Virus record (IMG/VR): IMGVR_UViG_3300005577_000030
Location: 20,596-84,595 of that record
Length of the DNA: 64,000 bases
Source: a virus
Reading direction: 5' to 3' (one strand)
The position numbers and the translations under genes were made by a program. Under the pieces are notes generated by a model, which saw only the letters and a program-made list of their open reading frames with translations, was not told the DNA's origin and made no database searches. Each line of letters begins with the position of its first letter. The stretch's first letter is position 1. Of this stretch, positions 10,006 through 21,400 are shown piece by piece.

Positions 10006-11681
10006 GTGATATAAATATAGAAATAATTCAAGAATCAGGTTTTGATGATATTCAAAATGTTATTACTGATATTGAAGAATTATCAAAGCAATATGTAGGA
10101 CAAATTGATTTATTAAAAAGTATTTTTAAACCAGCTACATCTAATTCTGTATCTATTGCAAAAAATATTATTAATGTAGCAGATATTAATATTGACCATC
10201 CTCCAGAAAGTAGGACCCATTGTTTTTATAGAATGATTGGATTTCCTGTTTTAGCACCTGATGGATCATTTTATAATCCAGGATATGAACCGAATATAGG
10301 AAGTTCATTAGAAAAAAGATCAAAGGTTAATGCAGCTTTTTTAGCTAATAAACAATTAACTATGATTATGCAACAAAGAGAATTATCGGTTTTAACTAGG
10401 CGTAATATTTTTGCTAATCAAGATATGAATTCTACAATATATGCTTTAGGATTAAGATATATTAAAACATTCTCAGGATATTTTGATAAAAATTCTATGG
10501 GCTCAGATCCTCTTAAAGGAGATCCGCAAGTATTTACAATAAAGTCTAGAGTTGATGGTTTAGTTGATTTTTATCAAAATAATAATGTTGTAAATACTAC
10601 AAATTCATTTAGTAAACAAAATCATATACTTAGGCCATTCGTTGTAGATCCGTTAATTGCAGAGACGGTTAATCCTGTAGAGAATAGAATTTGTGTTCCA
10701 TTTTTAAATACAAAAGAAGATACAAAAATTAATATTCATTCAGCTCCTCTTAAAAGACCTATAATAGAATTTATTTGTAGATTGAGGTTACAGCAAGATA
10801 ATAAAACTGATACATATTTTATAAATCAGGTTAATAAATTAATTTCTGGAACGAGTTCAAATTCTAATAGTTCTTTACAGGATATTAAAAATACAATTTT
10901 AGCTTTATCTGGAAATGATAATTTATCTGAATTAAAGGATAATACGTTATTTTTGGATAATATTAATAATTTTTCAAGTGTACAGACAGCTACATTAAAT
11001 ATGTTAATTAAAACTATTAAAGGATTAGTATTTCAATTAGACGCAACAATAAGAAATTTAGATATAATTACGAGAAAAATTGATTTTCAACCTATTCCTA
11101 ATAAAGAAGGGCCAGAATTTGGTGGAGGTATTAGAAGTACAATAAATTCAGTTTATGATCAAAAAATAGCTAACTTAACTATATTAAATTTAAATAATCA
11201 AAGACAGCAACAATTAATTGCGGATAAATTGGGCGGTGGAAATGAATTATTTGCTAGCGCTGTAATTGCTTCTAGTCAAAAAAATTACAAAACTGAAATA
11301 AATAATTTACAAAGACAGAAGGATGATTTGGCCAATGAAGCTTTAAATAATTTAGCTGATATTGAAAGAATTTGTGGAGAAGTGAGTGGACTAGGATTAA
11401 TTGATATTTTAGCAATTTATACGGCATTATGGGCCATAGATATAGATTCATTAATTGGTTTACTTGATGATAAAGCATTTAATAGACTTTATGATTTTAA
11501 TGTTGAGTTAAGAACAAAAGAAGTAGAAGCTAGAAAATCTAGTGGATCAAGTGCAGTTACTTGTTTTGATGCATTAAAAAATTTTGAAACTAGTTTATTT
11601 AATATATTATCATTTGCAGATAAAATATTAGAAATGGCAGAAAGTTCACCATCAATAAATTCTGATAGTTATATTTATTAA
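10002..11681 (+). CDS. Putative baseplate structural protein, unknown family
   Basis: A 559-residue protein that starts by ATGA overlap with the preceding gene. It is mostly alpha-helical by eye: an N-terminal helix rich in Asp/Glu, a conserved-looking aromatic segment near residues 70-90 (THCFYRMIGFPVLAPDG), and a long probable coiled coil at about residues 385-460 (Gln/Asn/Lys-rich, including YKTEINNLQRQKDDLANEAL). No catalytic motif is visible. The fixed place between the spike-region genes and the gp25 gene suggests a wedge or hub-linking component. The assignment rests on neighbourhood only. Confidence 0.45.
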   Translation: MSDINIEIIQESGFDDIQNVITDIEELSKQYVGQIDLLKSIFKPATSNSVSIAKNIINVADINIDHPPESRTHCFYRMIGFPVLAPDGSFYNPGYEPNIGSSLEKRSKVNAAFLANKQLTMIMQQRELSVLTRRNIFANQDMNSTIYALGLRYIKTFSGYFDKNSMGSDPLKGDPQVFTIKSRVDGLVDFYQNNNVVNTTNSFSKQNHILRPFVVDPLIAETVNPVENRICVPFLNTKEDTKINIHSAPLKRPIIEFICRLRLQQDNKTDTYFINQVNKLISGTSSNSNSSLQDIKNTILALSGNDNLSELKDNTLFLDNINNFSSVQTATLNMLIKTIKGLVFQLDATIRNLDIITRKIDFQPIPNKEGPEFGGGIRSTINSVYDQKIANLTILNLNNQRQQQLIADKLGGGNELFASAVIASSQKNYKTEINNLQRQKDDLANEALNNLADIERICGEVSGLGLIDILAIYTALWAIDIDSLIGLLDDKAFNRLYDFNVELRTKEVEARKSSGSSAVTCFDALKNFETSLFNILSFADKILEMAESSPSINSDSYIY

Positions 11682-11688
11682 GGAAATA

Positions 11689-12117
11689 ATGTCTTTTGAT
11701 TTAAAAATACTTAATGGAGATTTGGTTATCGGAACGAATGCTGATTTAGCTCAGGTTCAAGATACTGAAAAATTAATTCAGGATGTATTAAAAATATTAA
11801 TGACAGAGGTGGGAGCTAATCCCTGGTTTCCCTGGTATGGCTCTTTATTATCAGGATCAATGGTAGGTTCTCCGTTTGATTCTAAATTTATTGCTACTAT
11901 GGCAGAAAATCAGATTCGATCAAGTTTAGAAATAATTCAAGGATTACAAAGAGATCAAGCTACTAAACAATTAGTAACACCAAGTGAGTTATTGGCAGCC
12001 ATTAAAAGTGTAAATGTGGCAAGAAATCAAATAAACCCTATGTTTTTTTCTATAAGTTTGGCAATTTTAACTAAAAATTTAACAGTAGCAAATACTAAAT
12101 TTAATGTAACACTTTAA
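11689..12117 (+). CDS. Baseplate wedge protein, gp25-like (GPW/gp25 family)
   Basis: A 142-residue protein, the usual size for the gp25/W lysozyme-like family of baseplate wedge proteins. Typical features are the N-terminal strand pair (LKILNGDLVIGTNADLAQV), the segment KLIQDVLKILMTEVGANPWFPWYGS, and a hydrophobic middle helix. In contractile tails this protein joins wedge and sheath and primes sheath polymerisation. It has a good ribosome site (AAGGAA, 5 bases before the ATG) and directly precedes the gpJ-like gene, the conserved order in myophages and related injection systems. Confident family call. Confidence 0.85.
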   Translation: MSFDLKILNGDLVIGTNADLAQVQDTEKLIQDVLKILMTEVGANPWFPWYGSLLSGSMVGSPFDSKFIATMAENQIRSSLEIIQGLQRDQATKQLVTPSELLAAIKSVNVARNQINPMFFSISLAILTKNLTVANTKFNVTL

Positions 12118-12118
12118 A

Positions 12119-12155
12119 CTAATTAAATCGCATATTTATGATTTATACTAATTAG
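12119..12155 (+). promoter_or_regulatory. Imperfect inverted repeat overlapping the ribosome site of the next gene
   Basis: Arms CTAATTAAATC (12119-12129) and GATTT-atac-TAATTAG (12140-12155) pair apart from a 4-base bulge. The right arm runs into the AGGA ribosome site of the gpJ-like gene at 12154-12157. It could be an RNA hairpin limiting translation or processing of the transcript. All pairs but one or two are A-T, so chance is possible. Confidence 0.25.
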
Positions 12156-12162
12156 GAATTTA

Positions 12163-15100
12163 ATGGCACGTATTCGGAGCTCAAACGAAATAATATTAGC
12201 ATTATTAGATTTTTATCGAAATGCTCAACCTAACTTGGATACAAAACCAGGGACAGTATCTAGAGATCTTTTGGTTGATGGTTTTGCTTCTCAATTATCT
12301 CGCTTATATGAAGAGTTAGCCCGAACATCTTCATTACAATCCTTACGATTAGCTTTAGGTTCAGATTTAGTTAACTTAGCCAGCAATTTTGGAGTTTTTA
12401 AAAAAAATGGCTCCAAATCTAGTGGTCCAGTATTATTCACATTTAATTCATTAACTTCCGATATACCAATTAATAAAGGTGATATTGTTACTGCCAGAAA
12501 TGGTGCAACATTTGTGGTATCAAATGGTTTAGTAGTTAGCTCAGTTTTTGCTAATTCATTTAAGGCTATAGCATCTCAATTCAGAACTGATTTAGATTTA
12601 GCAGGAATTTCTGATCAATATGCTGTTCAGGTACAAGTTGAAGCAACAGCAACTGGAATTCAAGGAAATATTTCGAAATATTCTATAGTTTCAACATCTA
12701 CTTCTGGTGTAAGTAATGTACTTAACGTAGTTCCTTTTGGCGGTGGAAAGGCAGCCGAAGATGAATCAGCGTTTAGAAGTAGAATTTTATCGGTATTTTC
12801 CGGGTCAAATACGGGAACTTCTTTAGGATATAAAAATGCTGTGTTAAGTGATCCGGCTACAATAGATGCTGTAGTTATTGAACCTGGCGATACATTAATG
12901 ACTAGGGATGGAACTCAAGTATTTACAGCTGAAAATGGAACAAAAACTATTATTTCTGAAGGATCTGGTGGTAAAATTGATATTTATGTATTCGGAGCTA
13001 GATTACAAGAAGTATTAGATAGTTATATTTATAGAGATTTAAGTAATACTGGAAATGCTACAAATCCGGCTAACAATTTTGTATTGGGGCAATTATCTAC
13101 TGATGATAATAAAACGGTAACTAAAAAACGTTTAGATGATCTGGCTAATGGAATTTTACCATCACAACCAATAAATAATGTAATTCAAGTTAGCGGTTCA
13201 TTAAGTGGTAATAATTTTATTGAAAAATCAGTTGATAGTTTGGGTAGAGTATCAGGCAACTATGAAATTATAAAAGATACTGGTGCATATGGTGGTAGTC
13301 CATGGGGATTTGATAAATTATCTTGGATTTCTGACAGAGTTTCTGGATTTAAAGAAGATACTACAAAAGGTATATTTGACGGCCAAGATTCATTATCATT
13401 TTCTGATATTACTGAAATCCAAACAATTCAGCAAAATATTAGTATTGTAAATGAAAATAGTAAAGTTTTGCCGTCAGATCGTTCAATGATTCAATTATCA
13501 CATTATCCTATTTCTAATGTAACTAGAGTATTTAACGTATCAACAGGCGAAAGATATGTTATTGTAAATCAAAATCCTAATGGAACAGGATCAGTAAATA
13601 ATACCGGAAAAATTCAAATATCAGGTGGAAGTTTACCAGCTGTTAATGATATTTTACAAACTGATTATACTTGGTTATTTACATATGATCCAAATTTTGA
13701 TTATGATAATAAGGCTAATAAAAATAATATTAGGGCAGTTCAAGATAGCGTAGATTGGGGATTTTCTAATATTGTAAAGCGAGAACAGGCTACATTAATT
13801 ACTACAAGTTCCACCTTAACTGTAACTACAACTCATCCAATAAATAGTGTTATTAGTGTTAATGTATTTAAAAATGAAACCAACGCTGTTTCATATGTTT
13901 CGAATAGACTTTCAGTTGTTGTAAATTTTCCTGTTACGAATGTGGTTAGTGTAATTAGAACTTCAGATAATGCTGAATTATGGAATACAAATAAATTAGA
14001 CGGTACATTTAGTGGATTTACTATATTTTTACCAACAGATACATCGGCCAGTGTAGGTAATTTAATAGAAGTTGTTTATAATGCTGTTGATGTTTTTAAT
14101 GTAGATAATAGTGAGGGAAGTTTTAATGATAATAAAATTACAATAGTTCCTAGTGCTACTGCTATAGCTGGTACTATTGTTGAAGTAAATTATATAGCAA
14201 ATATAAATACATTATTACCATCATTAACTCTAGCTAATTTACCTGCAATAAGAGCTGGAAATTATTTTAATACTACAAATTTAAATAATATTGGAAATCA
14301 ACCGACTAGTCATATATTTTCTAATACGGGCGGTATAATTCAAAATTTAAGAAGTGCTCCAACAAGACTTGCTTTAACAATTTCTGGATCAATTTCTCCC
14401 GGAGTTATTACCGTATCTGGAACTACCATTTTTGGAGTTTTAGATGTTGTGTATACTGTAGGAACATCTGGATTAAAACAAGATTTAAGATCTGCTTTAC
14501 GGACAGCTTTAGGATTAACTTCAGTATCGGATATTCCTTCTAATTTAAAAATAGCTAGATTAATTAGTTTAGAAAAAGTAGAAACTACATCAAATTTAGA
14601 TGTATTAAATATATTAAATAGTTTTGATATTAAGGGATATGGAATACGAGAAAATACATTTGTTAAAAATGAAGCTGTGGCTGATTTAACATTAGGTGTT
14701 ACAGAAATATCTTTACCAAATACGGTAAATAATAATGATAATTTACCGCAAGTTGGTGAACGATTAAAAGTTTCATTTTATTATATATTAGAAAATTCTT
14801 CAGAAAATGTATTATTTTCAAAGGGTGGAACGCTTTATACTAATAAATCTTTTGCTTTTGTTGATTCTGTTGTTATTTCAAGTGGTTTTACTTCTGGATC
14901 ATCTAGTTCCGCGTTATTAACTATTTCTAATCAAAATCAACCTACAACTGGTTCAAGATATAGTGTAATTTATGATTATATTGCGCCAAAACAAAATGAA
15001 AGAATTACTATTGATTATAATTACAATCAATTAATAGGTGATGCAACATTGGCTGTAGAAAATACTAGGCCAATAAACGCTGATGTTTTGGTAAAAGAAT

Positions 15101-15405
15101 CACCTTCTATAAAAGTTGATATAGAAATGAATATTGTGTTAACTGATGATTTTATAAATAATGGAAACACTGTGAAACAAAATGTTCAAGATATTGTAAC
15201 TTCAACATTAAATTCTAATAAATTAGGTTTGACTATTGATTCATCTGATTTAATTAATGCTGCATATACAATAGATGGTGTTGATAGAGTTAGAGTATTA
15301 TTTTTTAATAAATCAGATTTGGCCGGAAGTGTATTAAGTATTACGGCACAGAAGAATGAATATATAGTTGCAAATGATGTTGTTATAAATATAGAAACGA
15401 GATAA
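12163..15405 (+). CDS. Baseplate J-like protein (T4 gp6 / P2 gpJ family)
   Basis: A 1080-residue protein. The N-terminus (ALLDFYRNAQPNLDTKPGTV, then LYEELARTSSLQSL) and the block near residues 190-235 (GGGKAAEDESAFRSRIL, GTSLGYKNAV) are typical of baseplate J proteins, which form the wedge ring around the hub. About residues 583-641 carry a beta module (VVSVIRTSDNAELWNTN, then FSGFTIFLP and IEVVYN) that also appears in the next protein. The family is often 300-600 aa, so this version has large insertions. It has a clear ribosome site (AGGAATTTAATG) and ends in TAATG overlap with the following gene. Confidence 0.8.
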   Translation: MARIRSSNEIILALLDFYRNAQPNLDTKPGTVSRDLLVDGFASQLSRLYEELARTSSLQSLRLALGSDLVNLASNFGVFKKNGSKSSGPVLFTFNSLTSDIPINKGDIVTARNGATFVVSNGLVVSSVFANSFKAIASQFRTDLDLAGISDQYAVQVQVEATATGIQGNISKYSIVSTSTSGVSNVLNVVPFGGGKAAEDESAFRSRILSVFSGSNTGTSLGYKNAVLSDPATIDAVVIEPGDTLMTRDGTQVFTAENGTKTIISEGSGGKIDIYVFGARLQEVLDSYIYRDLSNTGNATNPANNFVLGQLSTDDNKTVTKKRLDDLANGILPSQPINNVIQVSGSLSGNNFIEKSVDSLGRVSGNYEIIKDTGAYGGSPWGFDKLSWISDRVSGFKEDTTKGIFDGQDSLSFSDITEIQTIQQNISIVNENSKVLPSDRSMIQLSHYPISNVTRVFNVSTGERYVIVNQNPNGTGSVNNTGKIQISGGSLPAVNDILQTDYTWLFTYDPNFDYDNKANKNNIRAVQDSVDWGFSNIVKREQATLITTSSTLTVTTTHPINSVISVNVFKNETNAVSYVSNRLSVVVNFPVTNVVSVIRTSDNAELWNTNKLDGTFSGFTIFLPTDTSASVGNLIEVVYNAVDVFNVDNSEGSFNDNKITIVPSATAIAGTIVEVNYIANINTLLPSLTLANLPAIRAGNYFNTTNLNNIGNQPTSHIFSNTGGIIQNLRSAPTRLALTISGSISPGVITVSGTTIFGVLDVVYTVGTSGLKQDLRSALRTALGLTSVSDIPSNLKIARLISLEKVETTSNLDVLNILNSFDIKGYGIRENTFVKNEAVADLTLGVTEISLPNTVNNNDNLPQVGERLKVSFYYILENSSENVLFSKGGTLYTNKSFAFVDSVVISSGFTSGSSSSALLTISNQNQPTTGSRYSVIYDYIAPKQNERITIDYNYNQLIGDATLAVENTRPINADVLVKESPSIKVDIEMNIVLTDDFINNGNTVKQNVQDIVTSTLNSNKLGLTIDSSDLINAAYTIDGVDRVRVLFFNKSDLAGSVLSITAQKNEYIVANDVVINIETR

Positions 15406-18400
15406 TGGCTAATATTAGATTAACTAGAATAAAAGTATCAGATAGTACAACAATTAAAGCTGAATTTAATGCAAGTTTAAGTTCTTTAATTGGTGTAAAT
15501 AATATAACTGTAACTTCAGGTACTCCAGGAGTTCCAAATGCTGAAGTTTTAAAAGTTAAAGTTTCTGATACAGTTTTAATTATAACAACTAGACCGTTGA
15601 CTCCTTTTATAGCTTATTTTGTAGAATTTAAATCTGTACCAAATTTTCAATTTAAATCAAAAGATGGCCAATCATTTTTATTTGAAGATGGAAAAACAAA
15701 TCGTGCTACAGTTTATGGAGTATCTGACCCGGCCGATCCTATTAAAAGTTCATTAACTGATTATTTAAAAGGTAATGTATATAATATAGATGAAAATACT
15801 TTAGTTAATACGATATTAAATTCACAAAGTTCTAATTTAAGTAGAGCTTTATATGATATTGGCCAATTAAAAAATGATAATTACTTAGAAGTATTAATTG
15901 AAGATGAAATTAAGGTTCGTGGCTCTGGACCCTATGATAGATTAAATGAAGAAGGGGCTTTTGAAATTATTAGAGTTGGAACAAAAGCTAGTGGTTCAAC
16001 CTCTTTTATGGAATTTAATTTTCAAAGTTTTCCGCATAGCAAAATATCATTATTGAAATCTTCTATTGTTAATGAAAGATTAAGTGCAAGTAATAATTCT
16101 ACAGGTTTTAATGATTTCATATTAACTGTTTCAAAATATCCAGTTATCACTTTAACTAGTTTAAAAGTAGCATATCAAAATGGTGGTTCAAGTACATATG
16201 ATATTAATACTTTTGGATATCAATTAAAAGATCCAAGTTATGATCCAGATAGAGCTTCTACTTATTTACTTTTAAATGACAATCAAATTAGACTAAGTGA
16301 ATTAATATTAAATTCAGATTTTATTCTTCCAAAACCAGGCGATACAGTTTATGTAAGTTATGAATTTAAATCATTAGGTAAAATTATTAGTGAAGATACT
16401 ATAGCTGTATCGCAAATAATTGATGCAGTGCGTGAAGTTATTCCGCCATTAAAAAATGATTTTTCTTTAATGAATGCATTATTAGTTGATAATGATGGAA
16501 ATACCCCTACAATAGATGGCGTTATATTTTTAGATCCATTATCTAATCCTCCATTTTCTGATGTGCATCCTGCATTTTCTACCGAAATTCCTTATAAATT
16601 AGAAAGATTACCGTCTTTTCCTGGAGAATATTCAATTGATTATGTTAATGGAAGAGTATTTTGTTATGGTGTAAGTGAAAAATTAAAAGATGGATCAGGT
16701 AATTTTCCTCCCGTAGCTACATATAAGTATAAAAAATTATATGATAATAGATTAGATTATACATTTAATAATGAAACATCTGATTTAGTAGCTTCACCTT
16801 TAAGGGAATTAATAGGTGAAAATGTAACTGTATCTTTTAGTTATGAACAAACATTGGTTCCAGGCATTGACTATAAAGCTCAAGTTCATCAAGAAATAAT
16901 TAATGAAAGAATTGAAAATAGATTAAAAACATTAGGTTCATTAGGTGTTGAAAATACACCTATTACAAATACGTTTAGAATATTTAATGAAACTAGTGGT
17001 GAAATTTATCCAATAACTAGATTTAATGATAATACTGTATTTTTTACTTACAGTAATCCTCCAGCAATATTAAATATAAATAGAGAACGAGTTTCATTTA
17101 CTGACGTTTTGAATGAATTATTAATAGTTAATAATGAATTAATTAATGCTTCTAGTGTTAGAATATTTAAAATAACTTTACAAAATAATCAAATTATAAA
17201 TGGAACTGAAGATGGAATAGGGGCTAGTTTTAATTCTAGTGCTTCATTTAGCAGGACGGATATATTTGAAAAAGAAATTTATTTTGATGGACAAGAATTA
17301 ACATTAACTAATAATTTAAATAAATTGGTAATAGGAAATTATCAAATAGATTATGTTAATGGTATTTTATATGTAGCTACTTCTAATTCTCAAGATTTAG
17401 ATTTAGGTACAATTAATTATAAAAAAGCAACTATTTCAACAAAAAATAAACATATAATTAGCGTTTCTAATTTATATAATAGTATTAGTTCATTAAAGGG
17501 AATTAATAAAACTTTAGATTATAATAGTTTCAGTGATAGTGAAATTGTACCTAGTAAATTAGATCGTTCAGATGAAAGATTTTTAAATGGTGATGTAACA
17601 TTATCTTATTTTGTTAATAATGGGACTATATTTGTAACGGATAATATTAAAAATGTTAGAGGTTTATATGATGCTTATGATTTAAATAATCATACTCCAA
17701 TAAATTTTGCTGACACTACTACTGTTGCATCTAATATAATTACATTAAATCCAAATGGCCTTCAGAAAAAAGATACATTAAATATTGGGTCATTAGCACA
17801 AATTACCGTTCCTTTTATTAGTAATGGCGTAGAAATTGTGAGTGTTTCTAGTGTAATTAGAATTAGTGATGGAGCTCAACTTTGGGATAATTCAGGAAGT
17901 TTTTCAGGATATGTTATTTCATTATCAGGTACGGGTTCACCTTTAATTGGCCAAGCTGTAGTTGTAATTTATAATATTCAATTAAATGGGGCAGCTACAC
18001 CAATTGTAGATTATAATCGTGGAGATTATTTTGTTGATTATTCTTATTTGGCAGATGAAATTTTAGTAAGTTATGAATACGGTGATAATTTAATTGATTT
18101 TAGAGAATCAGGAACATTAGATGAAGGTGATCAATATTATGTAACTTATAAAGTTGGAGCTTTGCGAGATGCGTTATTAAAGAATTTTGGTAGTTTAGTT
18201 AATTTACCTATAATGAATAATTTTGACATTTCATTACCAAGAGAAAATTATCGAAATGCATTACAGGGAGCCTTGCAATCATTTCCTAAAGGCCCAACTA
18301 TAGCTGCAATTAAAAAATTAGTTTCCAGTATAACTAAAATTGATCCAGCGTTAACTGAATCTGTATTTGATATTTGGTCTTTAGGCATAAGTAGATTATT

Positions 18401-21400
18401 TCAAAATAGAGCTACGATTACTGGTAATCCTACTTTATTAGCAGCTAAATTTGATAACGGCGTATTAATTGATAAATCAGATCAAACAATTTCATTTCCA
18501 ATGACCAGTAATTTAAAATTGGAAAACGGGTCACTTAGATGTTGGGTTATTCCGGAGTGGGATGGATTAGATAATGATGCTACACTGACATTTTCTAAAA
18601 TATTAAAAGATGGTTATCAATTATCTGCTTCAAATATATTTATAGGATCAGATAGTCATAATCCTATTTTTGATATAAATAATACATTTTCAGTAAATAA
18701 AGATGATGAATTAACTTCTATTGGTTTGCCATCAAACATTTACACAAAAACTGGTATTTTTATTTATTATGATAATGTAGCTAAACGTTGGAAAGTATTA
18801 GCTAAAGATTCTACTTCTTCAAACCATACTTATTCTGCTGAAATAAATTCATCAGGTGAAGTTTATGATGTTAAATACATAGAAGGATTAGGGGAATCTA
18901 CAGATGTTTTAAGAAGCTTTACTAATAAAATTCAATTTACATTTAATATTGGAACTAGTGAATCAAGTAGTCCTGATGGATATACAATAGGTGATGGATA
19001 TATGGCCGGGTATTCTTTTGATGGAATTACTTTTATGGCTGATGATTTGCATTATTTATTTGATTTTGGTAAAGATGAAACTACCGAACGATTTTCATTA
19101 TTTAAAGATGGTAGAGGATATTTAAATTTTGAGGTTTGGGATAAAGGTAATAAATTTAGAAAAAATTCTTATAGAGTTAGTGCTGATATTTCTGGATGGT
19201 CTGCAGGAGAAAAGCATTTAGTTGGCATTTCTTGGAAAATTAATTCATCAAATAGACAAGATGAAATGCATTTATTTATTGATGGATTTGAAGTTCCAAA
19301 TATTATGAGATATGGTGGTAGACCAGTCGCTTCATCAACTGATCGTTTTAGAGTTATAAAACCAGAAATTATTGCTGGAACGGTTGCTAAAAAATCTATT
19401 TTAGGTAATGATTTAACTACAACAGCTGGTTCAAATATAGTTACTTCTGGTTCAATTTCATTTCAAACACTCGGAATTGTTCCTACAGATACAATAGAAA
19501 TTTTAGAATTAGGTTTTGGCTTATACACAATAACTGGTGTAACAGGAAATACATTAACTTTAAATAATCCTGTTCCAACATCTTTTTCTGATGCTAGATT
19601 TTCAGTAAATCAATTATCTGTAGTAGTATCTTCAGAAATTGATACTTCAGCTAATATAGCTGTTTCAATATTAAGGGGAACTGAGGAAATTGAAATTCCT
19701 GGATTGCGAGCGGATTTACCATCTTATAGAATTAGTAAAGATTCTCAAAATCAAAATATATTAACCATATTGGGTAATGCTAATGTAGGCGATCAAATTG
19801 TAGTAAGAACATTAGGATTAAATCATAGACGTTGTAGAGAAACAGTTTATCTTTGGGGTAATACGACTAATGTATTAAAAACTCAATTGCCACCTCCAAT
19901 AAATCTTGATGAAGTTAAAATTTATCCAGTATTACTGCCATTAGTAACAATTGGGCCAAGCAATTCAACAATTTCTGCTGGTAAATTTGTAGCTGTATTT
20001 ACTCCTAGTCAGCCATCTAATGCATCAGAAGGCAGAACATTATCTGTAAGAATGACTGGTGGAAATATAGATTTTACTACAGCGGCTACAGTTACAATAG
20101 TAGGTGTGGCAGCTTCAGGTCCAGCAACGGTTATTTTATCATTTTCTGCTCCTGGAACTCAATTAACTGTTCAAAAATGGAAAACAATTACTTCTATAAC
20201 TGCAACTATTAAGCCTTTTGTAATTAGTCAAAATTCAGGCTCTGTGGAAGTTAAAGAGGCATATTCACTTACAAATTCTGAAAATAATAATTTATTTCCA
20301 GTAATTAGATTTAGTTATAAAACTCAAAATGGTAGAACTTTATTTGGAACAGGATCTTCTGCTATTACTGATGATAATGGATTATTTGCTGATTCGGATA
20401 TTGGTAATAAAATTATTATTACTTCCCCTGCCCCTGTAGCCGGAACATATTTAATTACCGATAGAATTGATGAAAAAACGATTACAGTTACCCCTAATCC
20501 AGGATCTGCCTTTAGTAATGGAGTTTATAGTATTTATAATGTTTCAATTGGTAGAAGTGGATTTCAGAATGGATTTTTTACTTTTGAAACAGCTGGTTTA
20601 ACCAATGTTCCATATTATTTACATGAAGGATTATTTCAATTTGATTATACAACATATTTAGAAATAGCATTTAATCCACTAACTGATTATAAATTATATA
20701 TTGGTTCAGATTTAAATGGCAATAATCAAGCAAAAGCAATATTGGATGAGTTTGTAACTACTTCAAATATGCTAACTGATGTTCGAGTTGGAGAATCAAT
20801 TGCTGTAAATCAAAAATCATTTACTACTGATTATAATGCATTAAGACCTTATTCGGTAGATAAAAATACATTAATGTTATTAAGATTTAATGATAATACA
20901 TTTATAAACGAAGCGCCATTTTATACTACAGCTATAAAAGATTTTATTCAATCCGGTGATAGTATTAACGATAAATTTAGTCAATCTGTTGTTATTAATA
21001 ACAACCCTTTAATTTTTGATAATAAAGGATTATTATCAACTAGTTCAGAAGGAACAATTGAATTTTGGGTTAGTCCGATTTTTGACACATATAATGATCC
21101 AAAAATTAGATTCTATTTTGATGCCTCTGGGTCTTTTATAGAAGAAATGATTAGTTTAACTAGTGGTACAGTTAAAGTGAATAATTTAATACAAAATGTA
21201 GTTAGCGTTAGATTAATTACAGATGTAGATAATAGTGGAGTTAATTATTTTGATGGTGGCAGTATTGCGTCAGATTTTAAAACAATAAATCTTGGAATAG
21301 CATTACCATATCAGCAAACACCAGTTAAAATTGTATATGTTCCCTCTGGATTAAATGGAAATCGGCTTTCAATTTATAAGGATACAGCCGGATTTATTAC

